From positions 1-64,000 of the forward strand of contig NZ_JABFMP010000027.1 in NCBI RefSeq assembly GCF_013359595.1: a stretch of DNA of 64,000 bases. Reading direction: 5' to 3'. The DNA comes from Pseudomonas sp. C1C7 (lineage in GTDB: Bacteria; Pseudomonadota; Gammaproteobacteria; Pseudomonadales; Pseudomonadaceae). Position numbers and translations under genes: made by a program. Every line of letters begins with the position of its first letter. Position 1 is the stretch's first letter. Shown in pieces: positions 16,468 to 25,023 of this stretch. The notes beneath the pieces are model-generated. The model did not search any database and had not been told where the DNA came from. It was given only the letters and a program-made list of their open reading frames with translations.

Positions 16468-16801
16468 TGGCCTTCCTTCAACGAAAGAAAAGAATCGATT
16501 CTACCCAAGCGCAGGAACGAGCGAGAACCTAAAGCGGTCAGAGCCGTATAACCCAGGCCCGAAACGACTCAAGCGAGCGCTCAAGGTTTGACTAAAATCA
16601 ATAATTGATCAGGGCTCCAGAGCCGCCAGACAGCGCTTTGCCACCATCGGCAAGCGCCACAGGCCACGGCCTCGACATCCGGGAGTAGCGCGGCCCGATT
16701 TGATCTGGTAAGTTCGCCCGCTTGCAGCCGCAGGGCCGGCGGGTGTCGGTGATGGAGCAATCCTGCGCAGATGGATTACAAGAGTAGAGGCGGTCTATTT
16801 C
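16468..16801 (+). other. Intergenic region with dksA promoter and leader
   Basis: This 334-base gap separates the divergent aminotransferase and dksA genes. It contains a TTGACT at 16588-16593 and TAAAAT at 16593-16598; these overlap and cannot be -35 and -10 of the same promoter, so I cannot fix the start site. The segment before dksA is GC-rich (for example GCAGGGCCGGCGGGTG) and could fold. No gene is apparent. Confidence 0.4.
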
Positions 16802-17236
16802 ATGTCCACCCAAGCAAAGCAACAGCCAATCAGTGGCTTCGAACCCTACGTTGAATCTCCTGGCGAGGAGTACATGGGCAAGCCCATGCGCGCTCACTTC
16901 ACCAAGGTCCTGAACAAGTGGAAGCAGGACTTGATGCAGGAAGTCGACCGTACGGTTGATCACATGAAGGACGAAGCGGCCAACTTCCCGGACCCGGCAG
17001 ACCGTGCCAGCCAGGAAGAAGAGTTCGCCCTCGAACTGCGAGCCCGCGATCGCGAGCGCAAGCTGATCAAGAAGATCGACAAGACCCTGCAACTGATCGA
17101 AGACGAAGAATACGGCTGGTGCGAATCCTGCGGCGTCGAGATTGGCGTCAAGCGTCTGGAAGCCCGCCCTACCGCCGACATGTGCGTTGACTGCAAGACC
17201 CTGGCGGAAATCAAGGAAAAACAAGTCGGCAAGTAA
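16802..17236 (+). CDS. dksA: RNA polymerase-binding transcription factor DksA
   Basis: A 144-residue partner of (p)ppGpp that binds the secondary channel of RNA polymerase. It has an N-terminal extension, a long coiled coil (about residues 30-105) with the tip residues in NFPDPADRASQEEEF, and a canonical four-cysteine zinc finger: CESC, then CVDC after 17 residues. This is therefore the zinc-containing DksA1 and not the cysteine-poor DksA2. It is followed by a strong terminator and then gluQ, the usual pairing in gammaproteobacteria. Confidence 0.98.
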   Translation: MSTQAKQQPISGFEPYVESPGEEYMGKPMRAHFTKVLNKWKQDLMQEVDRTVDHMKDEAANFPDPADRASQEEEFALELRARDRERKLIKKIDKTLQLIEDEEYGWCESCGVEIGVKRLEARPTADMCVDCKTLAEIKEKQVGK

Positions 17237-17254
17237 TGACGACTTGAATGAAGA

Positions 17255-17281
17255 ACGGAGCGTGCGAACGCTCCGTTTTTG
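17255..17281 (+). terminator. Terminator after dksA
   Basis: A nine-base stem, ACGGAGCGT/ACGCTCCGT with a GCGA loop, runs into TTTTTGTTT. It lies between dksA and gluQ, so gluQ would depend on read-through or its own promoter. Confidence 0.9.
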
Positions 17282-17313
17282 TTTCTGATGTTTTTTTGGC
17301 TTTAAATGCATTC

Positions 17314-18210
17314 ATGACTGCCACCCCCCAATCCTCCTACATCGGGCGCTTCGCCCCAACGCCCAGCGGTCACCTGCATTTTGGTTCGCTGGTCGCCGCG
17401 CTGGCTTCCTATCTTGACGCACGTTCGGTCGGCGGCCGCTGGCTGGTGCGCATGGAAGACCTCGATCCACCCCGCGAAGAACCCGGTGCCCAGACCGCGA
17501 TTCTCAAGGCGCTGGAGAATTATGGTTTCGAGTGGGATGGCGAAATGGTCCGTCAGAGTGACCGTCATGAGGCCTACGCCGAAGTCCTCAATCGCCTGTT
17601 CAGTCACGGTCTGGCCTACGCTTGCACCTGCTCGCGCAAACAACTGGAGCCATACCACGGGATCTACCCGGGGCTGTGCCGCAATGCCGGGCATGGTGCC
17701 GAAGACGCGGCGATCCGCATCCGCGTACCCGAACTGGACTACCACTTCATCGACCGGGTGCAAGGCGAATTCCATCAGCACCTGGGGCGGGATGTCGGCG
17801 ATTTCGTGATCCGTCGCCGCGACGGGCTCTACGCCTATCAATTGGCGGTGGTGCTCGACGATGCCTGGCAAGGCATCACCGACATCGTGCGCGGCGCCGA
17901 CCTGCTCGACTCCACACCACGCCAGCTGTATCTGCAGGAGTTGCTCGGCCTGCGCCAACCTCGTTACCTGCACATTCCGCTGATCACCCAGCCCGATGGC
18001 AACAAGCTCGGCAAGTCCTACCGCTCGCCGCCATTGACCGAAGATCAGGCCACACCCTTGCTGCTGCGAGCCTTGCGTGCCCTGGGGCAAACGCCCGGCG
18101 CCGAACTGGCCTGCGCCACGCCAAAAGAAGTGCTGGCCTGGGGCATCGCCCACTGGGATGCAAGCAGGATCCCGCGCACATTGAGCCTGCCCGAGACGCA
18201 ACTACAGTGA
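17314..18210 (+). CDS. gluQ: Glutamyl-Q tRNA(Asp) synthetase
   Basis: This truncated glutamyl-tRNA synthetase paralogue attaches glutamate to queuosine in tRNA-Asp. The protein has 298 residues and no anticodon-binding domain. Visible motifs are FAPTPSGHLHFGS (HIGH-like), the zinc-site cysteines in CTCSRKQL and YPGLC, and GNKLGKSYRSPP (KMSKS-like). The frame is open to 17248, but the ATG at 17314 (MTATPQSSYIGRF) matches the family start; upstream residues would overlap the dksA terminator. The Shine-Dalgarno sequence is weak. Confidence 0.94.
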   Translation: MTATPQSSYIGRFAPTPSGHLHFGSLVAALASYLDARSVGGRWLVRMEDLDPPREEPGAQTAILKALENYGFEWDGEMVRQSDRHEAYAEVLNRLFSHGLAYACTCSRKQLEPYHGIYPGLCRNAGHGAEDAAIRIRVPELDYHFIDRVQGEFHQHLGRDVGDFVIRRRDGLYAYQLAVVLDDAWQGITDIVRGADLLDSTPRQLYLQELLGLRQPRYLHIPLITQPDGNKLGKSYRSPPLTEDQATPLLLRALRALGQTPGAELACATPKEVLAWGIAHWDASRIPRTLSLPETQLQ

Positions 18211-18287
18211 ACAGACTTGCAGTGGCGCCCCCATCCGTTACCATCGCCGCACGTTTTCGGGCACAGGCATAAAAAAGAGAGGCCGGG

Positions 18288-18464
18288 ATGTACATCTATC
18301 GCTTGGTCCTGCTCCTGGTAGTGGGGATTTATCTGTTCTCCCCGGCCATCATGGATTGGTGGATCGACGCCACTGGCGCCTGGTATCGCCCTTATCTGCT
18401 CTGGCTGATCCTGATCGTCGTGACCTTCATCCTGCAGAGCCAAAAAGATGCCGATGAGCTTTAG
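18288..18464 (+). CDS. cbrX: Small membrane protein CbrX overlapping cbrA
   Basis: A 58-residue protein (MYIYRLVLLLVVGIYLFSPA at the start, SQKDADEL at the end) with two hydrophobic helices, about residues 4-20 and 36-50, separated by DWWIDATGAWYRP. Its last 17 bases overlap the first codons of cbrA in another frame, implying translational coupling. A gene of this size and position has been described in pseudomonads as cbrX; the assignment is from memory plus position. It is a plausible membrane companion of the CbrA sensor, but a biochemical role cannot be deduced. Confidence 0.88.
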   Translation: MYIYRLVLLLVVGIYLFSPAIMDWWIDATGAWYRPYLLWLILIVVTFILQSQKDADEL

Positions 18465-21402
18465 CCTGACCCAGATGATCCTGATCAGCGCCGCCTACCT
18501 GGCGGTGCTGTTCGGCGTGGCCTGGATCAGTGAACGGGGCATGATCCCCCGGGCGATCATTCGCCACCCGCTCACCTACACCCTGTCGCTGGGCGTCTAC
18601 GCCAGCGCCTGGGCGTTTTATGGCACGGTGGGCCTGGCCTATCAGTACGGCTATGGGTTCCTGTCCAGCTACCTGGGTGTCTCCGGGGCATTCCTGCTGG
18701 CGCCGGTGTTGCTCTATCCGATCCTGAAGATCACCCGCACCTATCAGCTGTCGTCCCTGGCGGACCTGTTCGCGTTCCGCTTCCGCAGCACCTGGGCCGG
18801 CGCGCTGACCACGATCTTCATGCTGATCGGCGTCCTGCCGTTGCTGGCCTTGCAGATTCAGGCGGTGGCCGACTCGATCGGCATCCTCACCCGCGAGCCC
18901 GTTCAGCATCGCGTCGCCCTGAGCTTCTGCGCCCTGATCACCCTGTTCACGATTTTCTTCGGCTCCCGACATATCGCCACCCGTGAAAAGCATGAAGGGC
19001 TGGTGTTCGCGATCGCCTTCGAATCGGTGATCAAGCTGGTCGCCCTCGGCGGCGTCGGCCTGTATGCGCTCTATGGCGTCTTCGACGGCCCGCAACAGCT
19101 GGAACTGTGGCTGCTGCAGAACCAGACCGCCCTCGCCGCCCTGCACACGCCGCTGCAGGAAGGTCCGTGGCGCACACTGCTGCTGGTGTTTTTCGCCTCG
19201 GCGATCGTGATGCCGCACATGTATCACATGACCTTTACCGAGAACCTCAATCCGCGCGCGCTGGTCAGCGCCAGCTGGGGTCTGCCGCTGTTCCTGCTGT
19301 TGATGAGCCTGGCAGTGCCGCTGATTCTCTGGGCCGGGCTGAAACTGGGCGCCACCACCAATCCGGAATATTTCACCCTCGGCATCGGCATCGCCGCCAA
19401 CAGCCAGGCGCTGGCTTTGCTGGCCTATGTCGGCGGATTGTCCGCCGCCAGCGGCCTGATCATCGTCACCACCCTCGCCTTGTCGGGCATGGCCCTGAAC
19501 CACCTGGTCCTGCCGCTGTACCAGCCACCGGCTGAAGGCAACATCTACCGCTGGCTGAAGTGGACGCGTCGGGCGCTGATCGTCGCGATCATCATGGCCG
19601 GTTACGGTTTCTACCTGCTGCTGGGCGCGGAGCAGGACCTGGCCAACCTCGGCATCGTCGCGTTCGTGGCCACACTGCAATTCCTGCCGGGCGTGCTCTC
19701 GGTCCTGTACTGGCCGACCGCCAACCGCCGCGGCTTCATCGCGGGTCTCCTGGCGGGGATCCTGGTCTGGCTGGTGACCATGCTGCTGCCGCTGGTAGGC
19801 AATCTGCAGGGTTTCTACATTCCGCTGCTGAACATGATTTACGTGCTGGACGACACCAGCTGGCACATGGCGGCTATCGCCTCACTGGCCGCCAACGTGC
19901 TGATGTTCACCCTGATCTCGCTGTTCACCAACGCCAGCACCGAAGAGGCCAGCGCCGCCGAAGCCTGTGCCGTAGACAACGTGCGCCGCCCGCAACGCCG
20001 CGAACTGCACGCCGCCTCCCCTCAGGAGTTCGCCACTCAACTGGCAAAACCCCTGGGCGCGAAGGCTGCGCAGAAGGAAGTCGAACAGGCCCTGCGCGAC
20101 CTTTACCTGCCATTCGATGAGCGTCGGCCGTATGCCCTGCGCCGTTTGCGTGACCGTATCGAGGCCAACCTCTCAGGCCTGATGGGCCCGAGCGTGGCCC
20201 AGGACATGGTCGAAACCTTCCTGCCCTACAAGGCCGGCGGCGAAAACTATGTCACCGAGGACATCCACTTCATCGAAAGTCGCCTCGAGGATTACCACTC
20301 GCGCCTGACCGGCCTGGCCGCCGAACTCGACGCCCTGCGCCGTTACCACCGCCAGACTCTGCAGGAACTGCCGATGGGCGTCTGCTCGCTGGCCAAGGAT
20401 CAGGAAATCCTCATGTGGAACAAGGCCATGGAGGAACTGACCGGAATCGCCGCGCAGCGCGTGGTCGGTTCGCGGCTGAGCACCATCGCCGATCCATGGA
20501 GAGCGCTGCTGCAAGGTTTCATCAACGTCCCGGACGAGCACTTGCACAAGCAGCACCTGGCCCTCGACGGCCAGACCCGCTGGCTGAACCTGCACAAGGC
20601 AGCGATCGACGAACCGCTCGCCCCCGGCAACAGCGGCCTGGTATTGCTGGTGGAAGACCTGACCGAAACCCAGATGCTCGAAGACAAACTGGTGCATTCC
20701 GAGCGTCTGGCCAGCATCGGCCGCCTCGCCGCCGGCGTGGCCCATGAAATCGGCAACCCGATCACCGGTATCGCCTGCCTGGCGCAGAACCTGCGCGAAG
20801 AGCGTGAAGAGGATGGCGAACTGACGGAAATCAGTGGGCAGATCCTCGAACAGACCAAACGCGTCTCGCGCATCGTGCAATCGCTGATGAGCTTCGCCCA
20901 TGCCGGCAGTCACCAGCACAGCGATGAAGCCGTTTGTCTGGCGGAAGTGGCCCAGGACGCCATCGGCCTGCTGGCCCTGAACCGACGCAATTTCGAAGTG
21001 CAGTTCTATAACCTGTGCGACCCCGAACACTGGGTCGAAGGTGACCCGCAACGGCTCGCCCAGGTACTGATCAATCTGCTCTCAAACGCCCGTGACGCCT
21101 CGCCTGCGGGCAGTGCCGTGCGGGTCAAGAGCGAAGCCGGCGAACACACGGTCGACCTGATCGTGGAGGACGAAGGCAGCGGGATTCCAGCGAGCATCAT
21201 GGACCGATTGTTCGAACCCTTCTTTACCACCAAGGACCCTGGCGAAGGCACCGGTCTGGGCCTTGCACTGGTCTATTCCATCGTTGAAGAGCATTATGGA
21301 CAAATCACCATCGACAGCCCGGCTGATGTTCAGAGCCAGCGCGGCACCCGAATCCGGGTGACATTACCGCGTCATGTCGAAGCGACGTCCGCTGTGAACT
21401 GA
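18448..21402 (+). CDS. cbrA: Transporter-like sensor histidine kinase CbrA
   Basis: This 984-residue sensor controls carbon and nitrogen source use. The N-terminal half (about residues 1-500) is a sodium:solute symporter-like domain of about 13 helices, followed by a linker, a PAS domain (about 620-730; LPMGVCSLAKDQEILMWNKA), a dimerisation helix with the H-box GVAHEIGNPITGIA, and an ATPase domain with NLLSNARDAS, DEGSGIP and GTGLGLALVYSIVEEH. It phosphorylates CbrB, encoded 22 bases downstream. The transporter domain carries histidine in some homologues. The start overlaps cbrX. Confidence 0.97.
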   Translation: MPMSFSLTQMILISAAYLAVLFGVAWISERGMIPRAIIRHPLTYTLSLGVYASAWAFYGTVGLAYQYGYGFLSSYLGVSGAFLLAPVLLYPILKITRTYQLSSLADLFAFRFRSTWAGALTTIFMLIGVLPLLALQIQAVADSIGILTREPVQHRVALSFCALITLFTIFFGSRHIATREKHEGLVFAIAFESVIKLVALGGVGLYALYGVFDGPQQLELWLLQNQTALAALHTPLQEGPWRTLLLVFFASAIVMPHMYHMTFTENLNPRALVSASWGLPLFLLLMSLAVPLILWAGLKLGATTNPEYFTLGIGIAANSQALALLAYVGGLSAASGLIIVTTLALSGMALNHLVLPLYQPPAEGNIYRWLKWTRRALIVAIIMAGYGFYLLLGAEQDLANLGIVAFVATLQFLPGVLSVLYWPTANRRGFIAGLLAGILVWLVTMLLPLVGNLQGFYIPLLNMIYVLDDTSWHMAAIASLAANVLMFTLISLFTNASTEEASAAEACAVDNVRRPQRRELHAASPQEFATQLAKPLGAKAAQKEVEQALRDLYLPFDERRPYALRRLRDRIEANLSGLMGPSVAQDMVETFLPYKAGGENYVTEDIHFIESRLEDYHSRLTGLAAELDALRRYHRQTLQELPMGVCSLAKDQEILMWNKAMEELTGIAAQRVVGSRLSTIADPWRALLQGFINVPDEHLHKQHLALDGQTRWLNLHKAAIDEPLAPGNSGLVLLVEDLTETQMLEDKLVHSERLASIGRLAAGVAHEIGNPITGIACLAQNLREEREEDGELTEISGQILEQTKRVSRIVQSLMSFAHAGSHQHSDEAVCLAEVAQDAIGLLALNRRNFEVQFYNLCDPEHWVEGDPQRLAQVLINLLSNARDASPAGSAVRVKSEAGEHTVDLIVEDEGSGIPASIMDRLFEPFFTTKDPGEGTGLGLALVYSIVEEHYGQITIDSPADVQSQRGTRIRVTLPRHVEATSAVN

Positions 21403-21424
21403 GACCGTCGAGAGTATCGAATCA

Positions 21425-22867
21425 ATGCCGCACATTTTGATCGTCGAAGACGAAACCATTATCCGCTCTGCCTTGCGACGCCTCCTGGAACGCAATCAGT
21501 ACCAGGTCAGCGAAGCCGGATCCGTGCAGGAAGCACAAGAACGCTTCACCATTACCACGTTCGACCTGATTGTCAGTGACCTGCGTCTGCCGGGCGCACC
21601 GGGCACCGAATTGATCAAACTCGGCCAAGGTACGCCTGTACTGATCATGACCAGCTACGCCAGCCTGCGCTCGGCAGTGGATTCGATGAAGATGGGCGCG
21701 GTGGACTACATCGCCAAGCCTTTCGACCACGATGAAATGCTCCAGGCTGTCGCGCGCATCCTGCGCGATCGCCAGACGCTGCAAGCCAGCGGCGAACCCG
21801 TGGCAGCCGGCAAAGCCGCTAATGGTGCGGCCAAATCGGGCACCGACAACAGCAACGGCGAGATCGGCATCATTGGTTCCTGCCCACCGATGCAGGACCT
21901 TTACGGCAAGATCCGCAAAGTTGCTCCCACCGATTCCAACGTGCTGATCCAGGGCGAGTCCGGTACCGGTAAAGAACTGGTGGCCCGCGCCCTGCACAAC
22001 CTGTCCAAACGCGCCAAGGCGCCGATGATTTCGGTGAACTGCGCGGCCATTCCGGAAAGCCTGATCGAGTCCGAGCTGTTCGGTCACGAAAAAGGTGCGT
22101 TCACCGGCGCCAGCGCCGGGCGTGCTGGCCTTGTGGAAGCGGCGGACGGCGGCACCCTGTTCCTCGACGAAATCGGCGAACTGCCACTGGAAGCCCAGGC
22201 GCGTCTGCTGCGCGTACTGCAGGAAGGCGAGATTCGCCGGGTCGGCTCGGTCCAGTCGCAAAAGGTCGATGTGCGCCTGATCGCCGCGACCCACCGTGAC
22301 CTCAAGAACCTGGCGAAGATCGGCCAGTTCCGTGAAGACTTGTACTACCGCCTCCACGTGATCGCCCTGAAACTGCCGGCCCTGCGCGAGCGTGGTGCCG
22401 ACGTCAACGAAATCGCCAATGCGTTCCTGGCGCGTCAGAGCGCGCGGATCAACCGCACCGACCTGAAATTCGCCCCCGACGCCGAACAAGCCATTCGCCA
22501 TTACTCATGGCCGGGTAACGTTCGTGAACTGGAAAACGCCGTCGAGCGCGCGGTGATCCTGTGCGAGAGCCCGGAGATTTCCGCCGAGCTTTTGGGCATC
22601 GACATCGAACTGGGCGATCTGGAAGACGACGAGTTCATCGGCCTGGCCCCGCAACAGGGCGCCAGCACTGCCGCCAACAGCAATCATGAGCCGACCGAGG
22701 ACCTGTCGCTGGAAGACTATTTCCAGCACTTCGTACTCGAGCATCAGGATCACATGACCGAAACCGAACTGGCCCGCAAGCTGGGGGTCAGCCGCAAATG
22801 CCTGTGGGAACGCCGCCAGCGCCTGGGCATTCCACGGCGCAAGACCGGTGTGGCCAGCGAGAGCTGA
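21425..22867 (+). CDS. cbrB: Sigma-54-dependent response regulator CbrB
   Basis: A 480-residue NtrC-type activator. The receiver domain has the phosphorylatable Asp52 (IVSDLRLPG). The AAA+ domain has Walker A GESGTGKELVARAL, the sigma-54 contact motif GAFTGA, and Walker B GGTLFLDEIGELP. The C-terminal Fis-like helix-turn-helix is TETELARKLGVSRKCLWERR. It activates the CrcZ RNA gene immediately downstream, linking carbon status to catabolite repression. All key residues are intact. Confidence 0.97.
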   Translation: MPHILIVEDETIIRSALRRLLERNQYQVSEAGSVQEAQERFTITTFDLIVSDLRLPGAPGTELIKLGQGTPVLIMTSYASLRSAVDSMKMGAVDYIAKPFDHDEMLQAVARILRDRQTLQASGEPVAAGKAANGAAKSGTDNSNGEIGIIGSCPPMQDLYGKIRKVAPTDSNVLIQGESGTGKELVARALHNLSKRAKAPMISVNCAAIPESLIESELFGHEKGAFTGASAGRAGLVEAADGGTLFLDEIGELPLEAQARLLRVLQEGEIRRVGSVQSQKVDVRLIAATHRDLKNLAKIGQFREDLYYRLHVIALKLPALRERGADVNEIANAFLARQSARINRTDLKFAPDAEQAIRHYSWPGNVRELENAVERAVILCESPEISAELLGIDIELGDLEDDEFIGLAPQQGASTAANSNHEPTEDLSLEDYFQHFVLEHQDHMTETELARKLGVSRKCLWERRQRLGIPRRKTGVASES

Positions 22868-22889
22868 ACCACAGCTGTCTGATGTGCGG

Positions 22890-22941
22890 GTAACACCGTG
22901 ATTTTGTGAAAAAACTGTTACCTCAGATTTTTCACGTAACA
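22890..22941 (+). promoter_or_regulatory. CbrB upstream activating sites for crcZ
   Basis: Three hexamers of the CbrB type occur: GTAACA at 22890-22895, TGTTAC at 22916-22921 and GTAACA at 22936-22941. The last two form TGTTAC-N14-GTAACA, the arrangement I recall for CbrB. They lie about 125-176 bases before the predicted crcZ start, normal for a sigma-54 enhancer. They overlap the 3' flank of cbrB and precede its terminator. Confidence 0.75.
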
Positions 22942-22943
22942 GA

Positions 22944-22980
22944 AGCCGGGGTTTACGGTAACGAAACCCCGGCTTTTTTT
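22944..22980 (+). terminator. Terminator of cbrAB
   Basis: An 11-base stem, AGCCGGGGTTT/AAACCCCGGCT, is followed by seven T. It ends the cbrXAB transcript before the separately promoted crcZ. Confidence 0.92.
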
Positions 22981-23039
22981 CGTCCTCAAAAACCTGCCAC
23001 ACACGTCCAACCCCTTGTTTTATTGGGGTTTGCAAAAGT

Positions 23040-23056
23040 TGGCACGCACCCTGCTA
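23040..23056 (+). promoter_or_regulatory. Sigma-54 promoter of crcZ
   Basis: TGGCACGCACCCTGCTA has GG at 23041-23042 and GC at 23053-23054 with exactly ten bases between them, the -24/-12 pattern of RpoN. Transcription should start near 23066. Confidence 0.88.
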
Positions 23057-23065
23057 TATGTTTGG

Positions 23066-23442
23066 TACAAGAACAATAACAAGCAACGTACAAGACAATA
23101 AAAATAAGACGAATCGACTCACGCACAATAAAAACAAGACGGCGAGAGGCGCAGCTAACTGATTCTTTTGGAGAGGCGTTGTATTTGGGGCTTGCCCCAC
23201 GACCAGGCCGAGAACAACAAAAAACTGTCTTAAGACAGAGCCTGTACTGGTTGGATCGAAAGATCACTGCAATTCAGCGACCAAAGCAATCCGTTTGCTC
23301 TTGGCTCCCGATTGGGAGGGTCATGAAGGAAAGCTTCATGGCATGGGCACTTAACAAAAACAAAAAGCCCGAAACCAATAACAAAAATAGAGCATGCAAC
23401 TACTTCTTGGGGAGCTTCGGCTCCCCTTGTAGTTTCTGTCTT
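23066..23442 (+). ncRNA. crcZ: CrcZ small RNA, Hfq/Crc decoy
   Basis: This region of about 377 bases between cbrB and pcnB carries no convincing gene but many A-rich AANAANAA-type motifs that bind Hfq with Crc. They occur near 23070-23084, 23096-23108, 23126-23138, 23211-23225, 23351-23367 and 23376-23388. It begins at a sigma-54 promoter under CbrB control and ends at a hairpin with a TTCG loop. Position, promoter, motifs and length all fit CrcZ, which sequesters Hfq/Crc and relieves catabolite repression on poor carbon sources. Confidence 0.93.
23409..23442 (+). terminator. Terminator of crcZ
   Basis: GGGGAGC-TTCG-GCTCCCC (23409-23426) is followed by a T-rich tail, TTGTAGTTTCTGTCTT. The UUCG tetraloop makes the hairpin very stable. 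Confidence 0.88.
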
Positions 23443-23482
23443 GCCGACAAATCCGGTTCCCCGCGTCATCGTTCGCATCCAT

Positions 23483-23505
23483 TGCGAGCACGCTCGCTCC
23501 TACAC
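23483..23505. repeat. Solitary REP-like half element
   Basis: TGCGAGCACGCTCGCTCCTACAC resembles one arm of the Pseudomonas REP sequence found elsewhere in the window. No paired arm is visible nearby, so it is a degraded copy or a single REP. It lies between crcZ and the pcnB promoter. Confidence 0.55.
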
Positions 23506-23554
23506 AGGGGCAGCTCATATTTTCTGCGTCCTACACCATCCCCCGACTAAATGC

Positions 23555-23560
23555 TAGAAT
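23555..23560 (+). promoter_or_regulatory. Candidate -10 element of pcnB
   Basis: TAGAAT followed by CCCGGCCC is typical of Pseudomonas sigma-70 promoters with a GC-rich discriminator; I see no strong -35. A start near 23567 rules out translation from the first in-frame codon at 23551 and supports the ATG at 23623. Confidence 0.5.
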
Positions 23561-23622
23561 CCCGGCCCATCATGCGGTCAATTCTTCGTTTTGGCCGAAC
23601 ATTCCTTCAAACAGTGCATCCC

Positions 23623-25020
23623 ATGCTGAAGAAGCTGTTCCAGTCATTCCGTCCCCCCGTGCGTCGCACGCAACACATTCGCAGCACGCCTGAAGTGCTC
23701 AACAGCGGCCAACATTCGCTGCAGAAGGCGCAATTCAGCCGTTACGCGGTGAATATCGTCGAACGCCTGCAAAGTGCCGGTTACCAGGCCTATCTGGTCG
23801 GCGGTTGCGTGCGCGACATGCTGCTGGGCATTACCCCGAAAGATTTCGACGTCGCCACCAGCGCCACTCCCGAGCAGGTCCGCGCCGAGTTTCGCAATGC
23901 GCGCATCATCGGCCGCCGTTTCAAGCTGGTGCACATCCACTTTGGCCGCGAAATCATCGAAGTCGCGACCTTCCGGGCCAATCACCCGCAAAACGAAGAG
24001 GACGAAGACAGCAACCAGTCTTCGCGCAACGAGAGCGGGCGCATCCTGCGCGACAACGTCTACGGCACCCTGGAGGAAGACGCGCAACGTCGCGATTTCA
24101 CCATCAACGCCCTGTATTACGATCCGGTCAGCGAGCGCATCCTCGACTACGCCAATGGCGTGCACGACATTCGCAATCACCTGATCCGCCTGATCGGCGA
24201 TCCGAAGCAACGCTACCAGGAAGATCCGGTGCGCATGCTGCGGGCCGTGCGTTTTGCGGCCAAGCTGAATTTCGGGATCGAGAAGCACAGCGCCCTGCCG
24301 ATTCGCGAGCTGGCGCCGATGCTGCGGGAAATCCCGGCGGCGCGCCTGTTCGAGGAAGTGCTCAAGCTGTTCCTGTCCGGTTACGCAGCGGACGCCTTCG
24401 AGATGCTGGTCGACCTGCAACTGTTCGATCCGCTGTTCCCGGCCAGCACCGAGGCCCTGGAACACAACCCGACCTACACCCACACCCTGATCAGTGAAGC
24501 GCTGATCAACACTGACCTGCGCATCAAGCAGAACAAGCCGGTCACACCGGCGTTCCTGTTTGCCGCCCTGCTGTGGCCTGCCCTGCCGGCGCGCGTACTG
24601 CGCCTGCAGGAACGCGGCATGCCGCCGATTCCGGCGATGCAGGAAGCGGCGCACGAGCTGATTGCCGAACAGTGCCAACGCATCGCGATTCCAAAACGCT
24701 TCACCATGCCGATCCGCGAGATCTGGGACATGCAGGAGCGCCTGCCACGCCGCAGCGGCAAACGCGCCGACCTGTTGCTGGACAACCCGCGCTTCCGTGC
24801 CGGCTACGACTTCCTGCTGCTGCGCGAGAGCGCGGGCGAACAGACCGATGGTCTGGGCGACTGGTGGACGGACTATCAGGACGCCAATGAAAGCGAGCGC
24901 CGCGACATGATTCGCGACCTCAGCGGCAAGGATGAAGGCACCGGCGGGCCACGCAAGCGTCGCCGCAGCGGCGGGTCCAAGCGCAAACACGCAGCGGGCG
25001 TATCGGGTAGCGGCGAGTAA
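23623..25020 (+). CDS. pcnB: Poly(A) polymerase I
   Basis: This enzyme adds poly(A) tails to RNA 3' ends and so promotes decay. The start ATG at 23623 gives MLKKLFQSFRPPVRRTQHIRS and 465 residues. The nucleotidyltransferase motif is YLVGGCVRDMLLG with PKDFDVATSA carrying the metal-binding Asp pair, followed by the RNA-binding domain (DPVRMLRAVRFAAKL) and a basic C-terminal tail (PRKRRRSGGSKRKHA). It belongs to the class II polymerase/CCA-transferase family; the basic tail and the neighbouring folK favour PcnB. The Shine-Dalgarno is poor, so the start is moderately certain. Confidence 0.93.
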   Translation: MLKKLFQSFRPPVRRTQHIRSTPEVLNSGQHSLQKAQFSRYAVNIVERLQSAGYQAYLVGGCVRDMLLGITPKDFDVATSATPEQVRAEFRNARIIGRRFKLVHIHFGREIIEVATFRANHPQNEEDEDSNQSSRNESGRILRDNVYGTLEEDAQRRDFTINALYYDPVSERILDYANGVHDIRNHLIRLIGDPKQRYQEDPVRMLRAVRFAAKLNFGIEKHSALPIRELAPMLREIPAARLFEEVLKLFLSGYAADAFEMLVDLQLFDPLFPASTEALEHNPTYTHTLISEALINTDLRIKQNKPVTPAFLFAALLWPALPARVLRLQERGMPPIPAMQEAAHELIAEQCQRIAIPKRFTMPIREIWDMQERLPRRSGKRADLLLDNPRFRAGYDFLLLRESAGEQTDGLGDWWTDYQDANESERRDMIRDLSGKDEGTGGPRKRRRSGGSKRKHAAGVSGSGE

Positions 25021-25023
25021 TCC

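Noticed and set aside
16588..16598. A sigma-70 promoter made of TTGACT and TAAAAT before dksA
   Set aside because: The two elements overlap, so they cannot form one promoter with normal spacing.
23179..23550. A 123-codon frame inside the crcZ region
   Set aside because: The region has the promoter, motifs and terminator of CrcZ, and the frame has no family resemblance and runs past the terminator.
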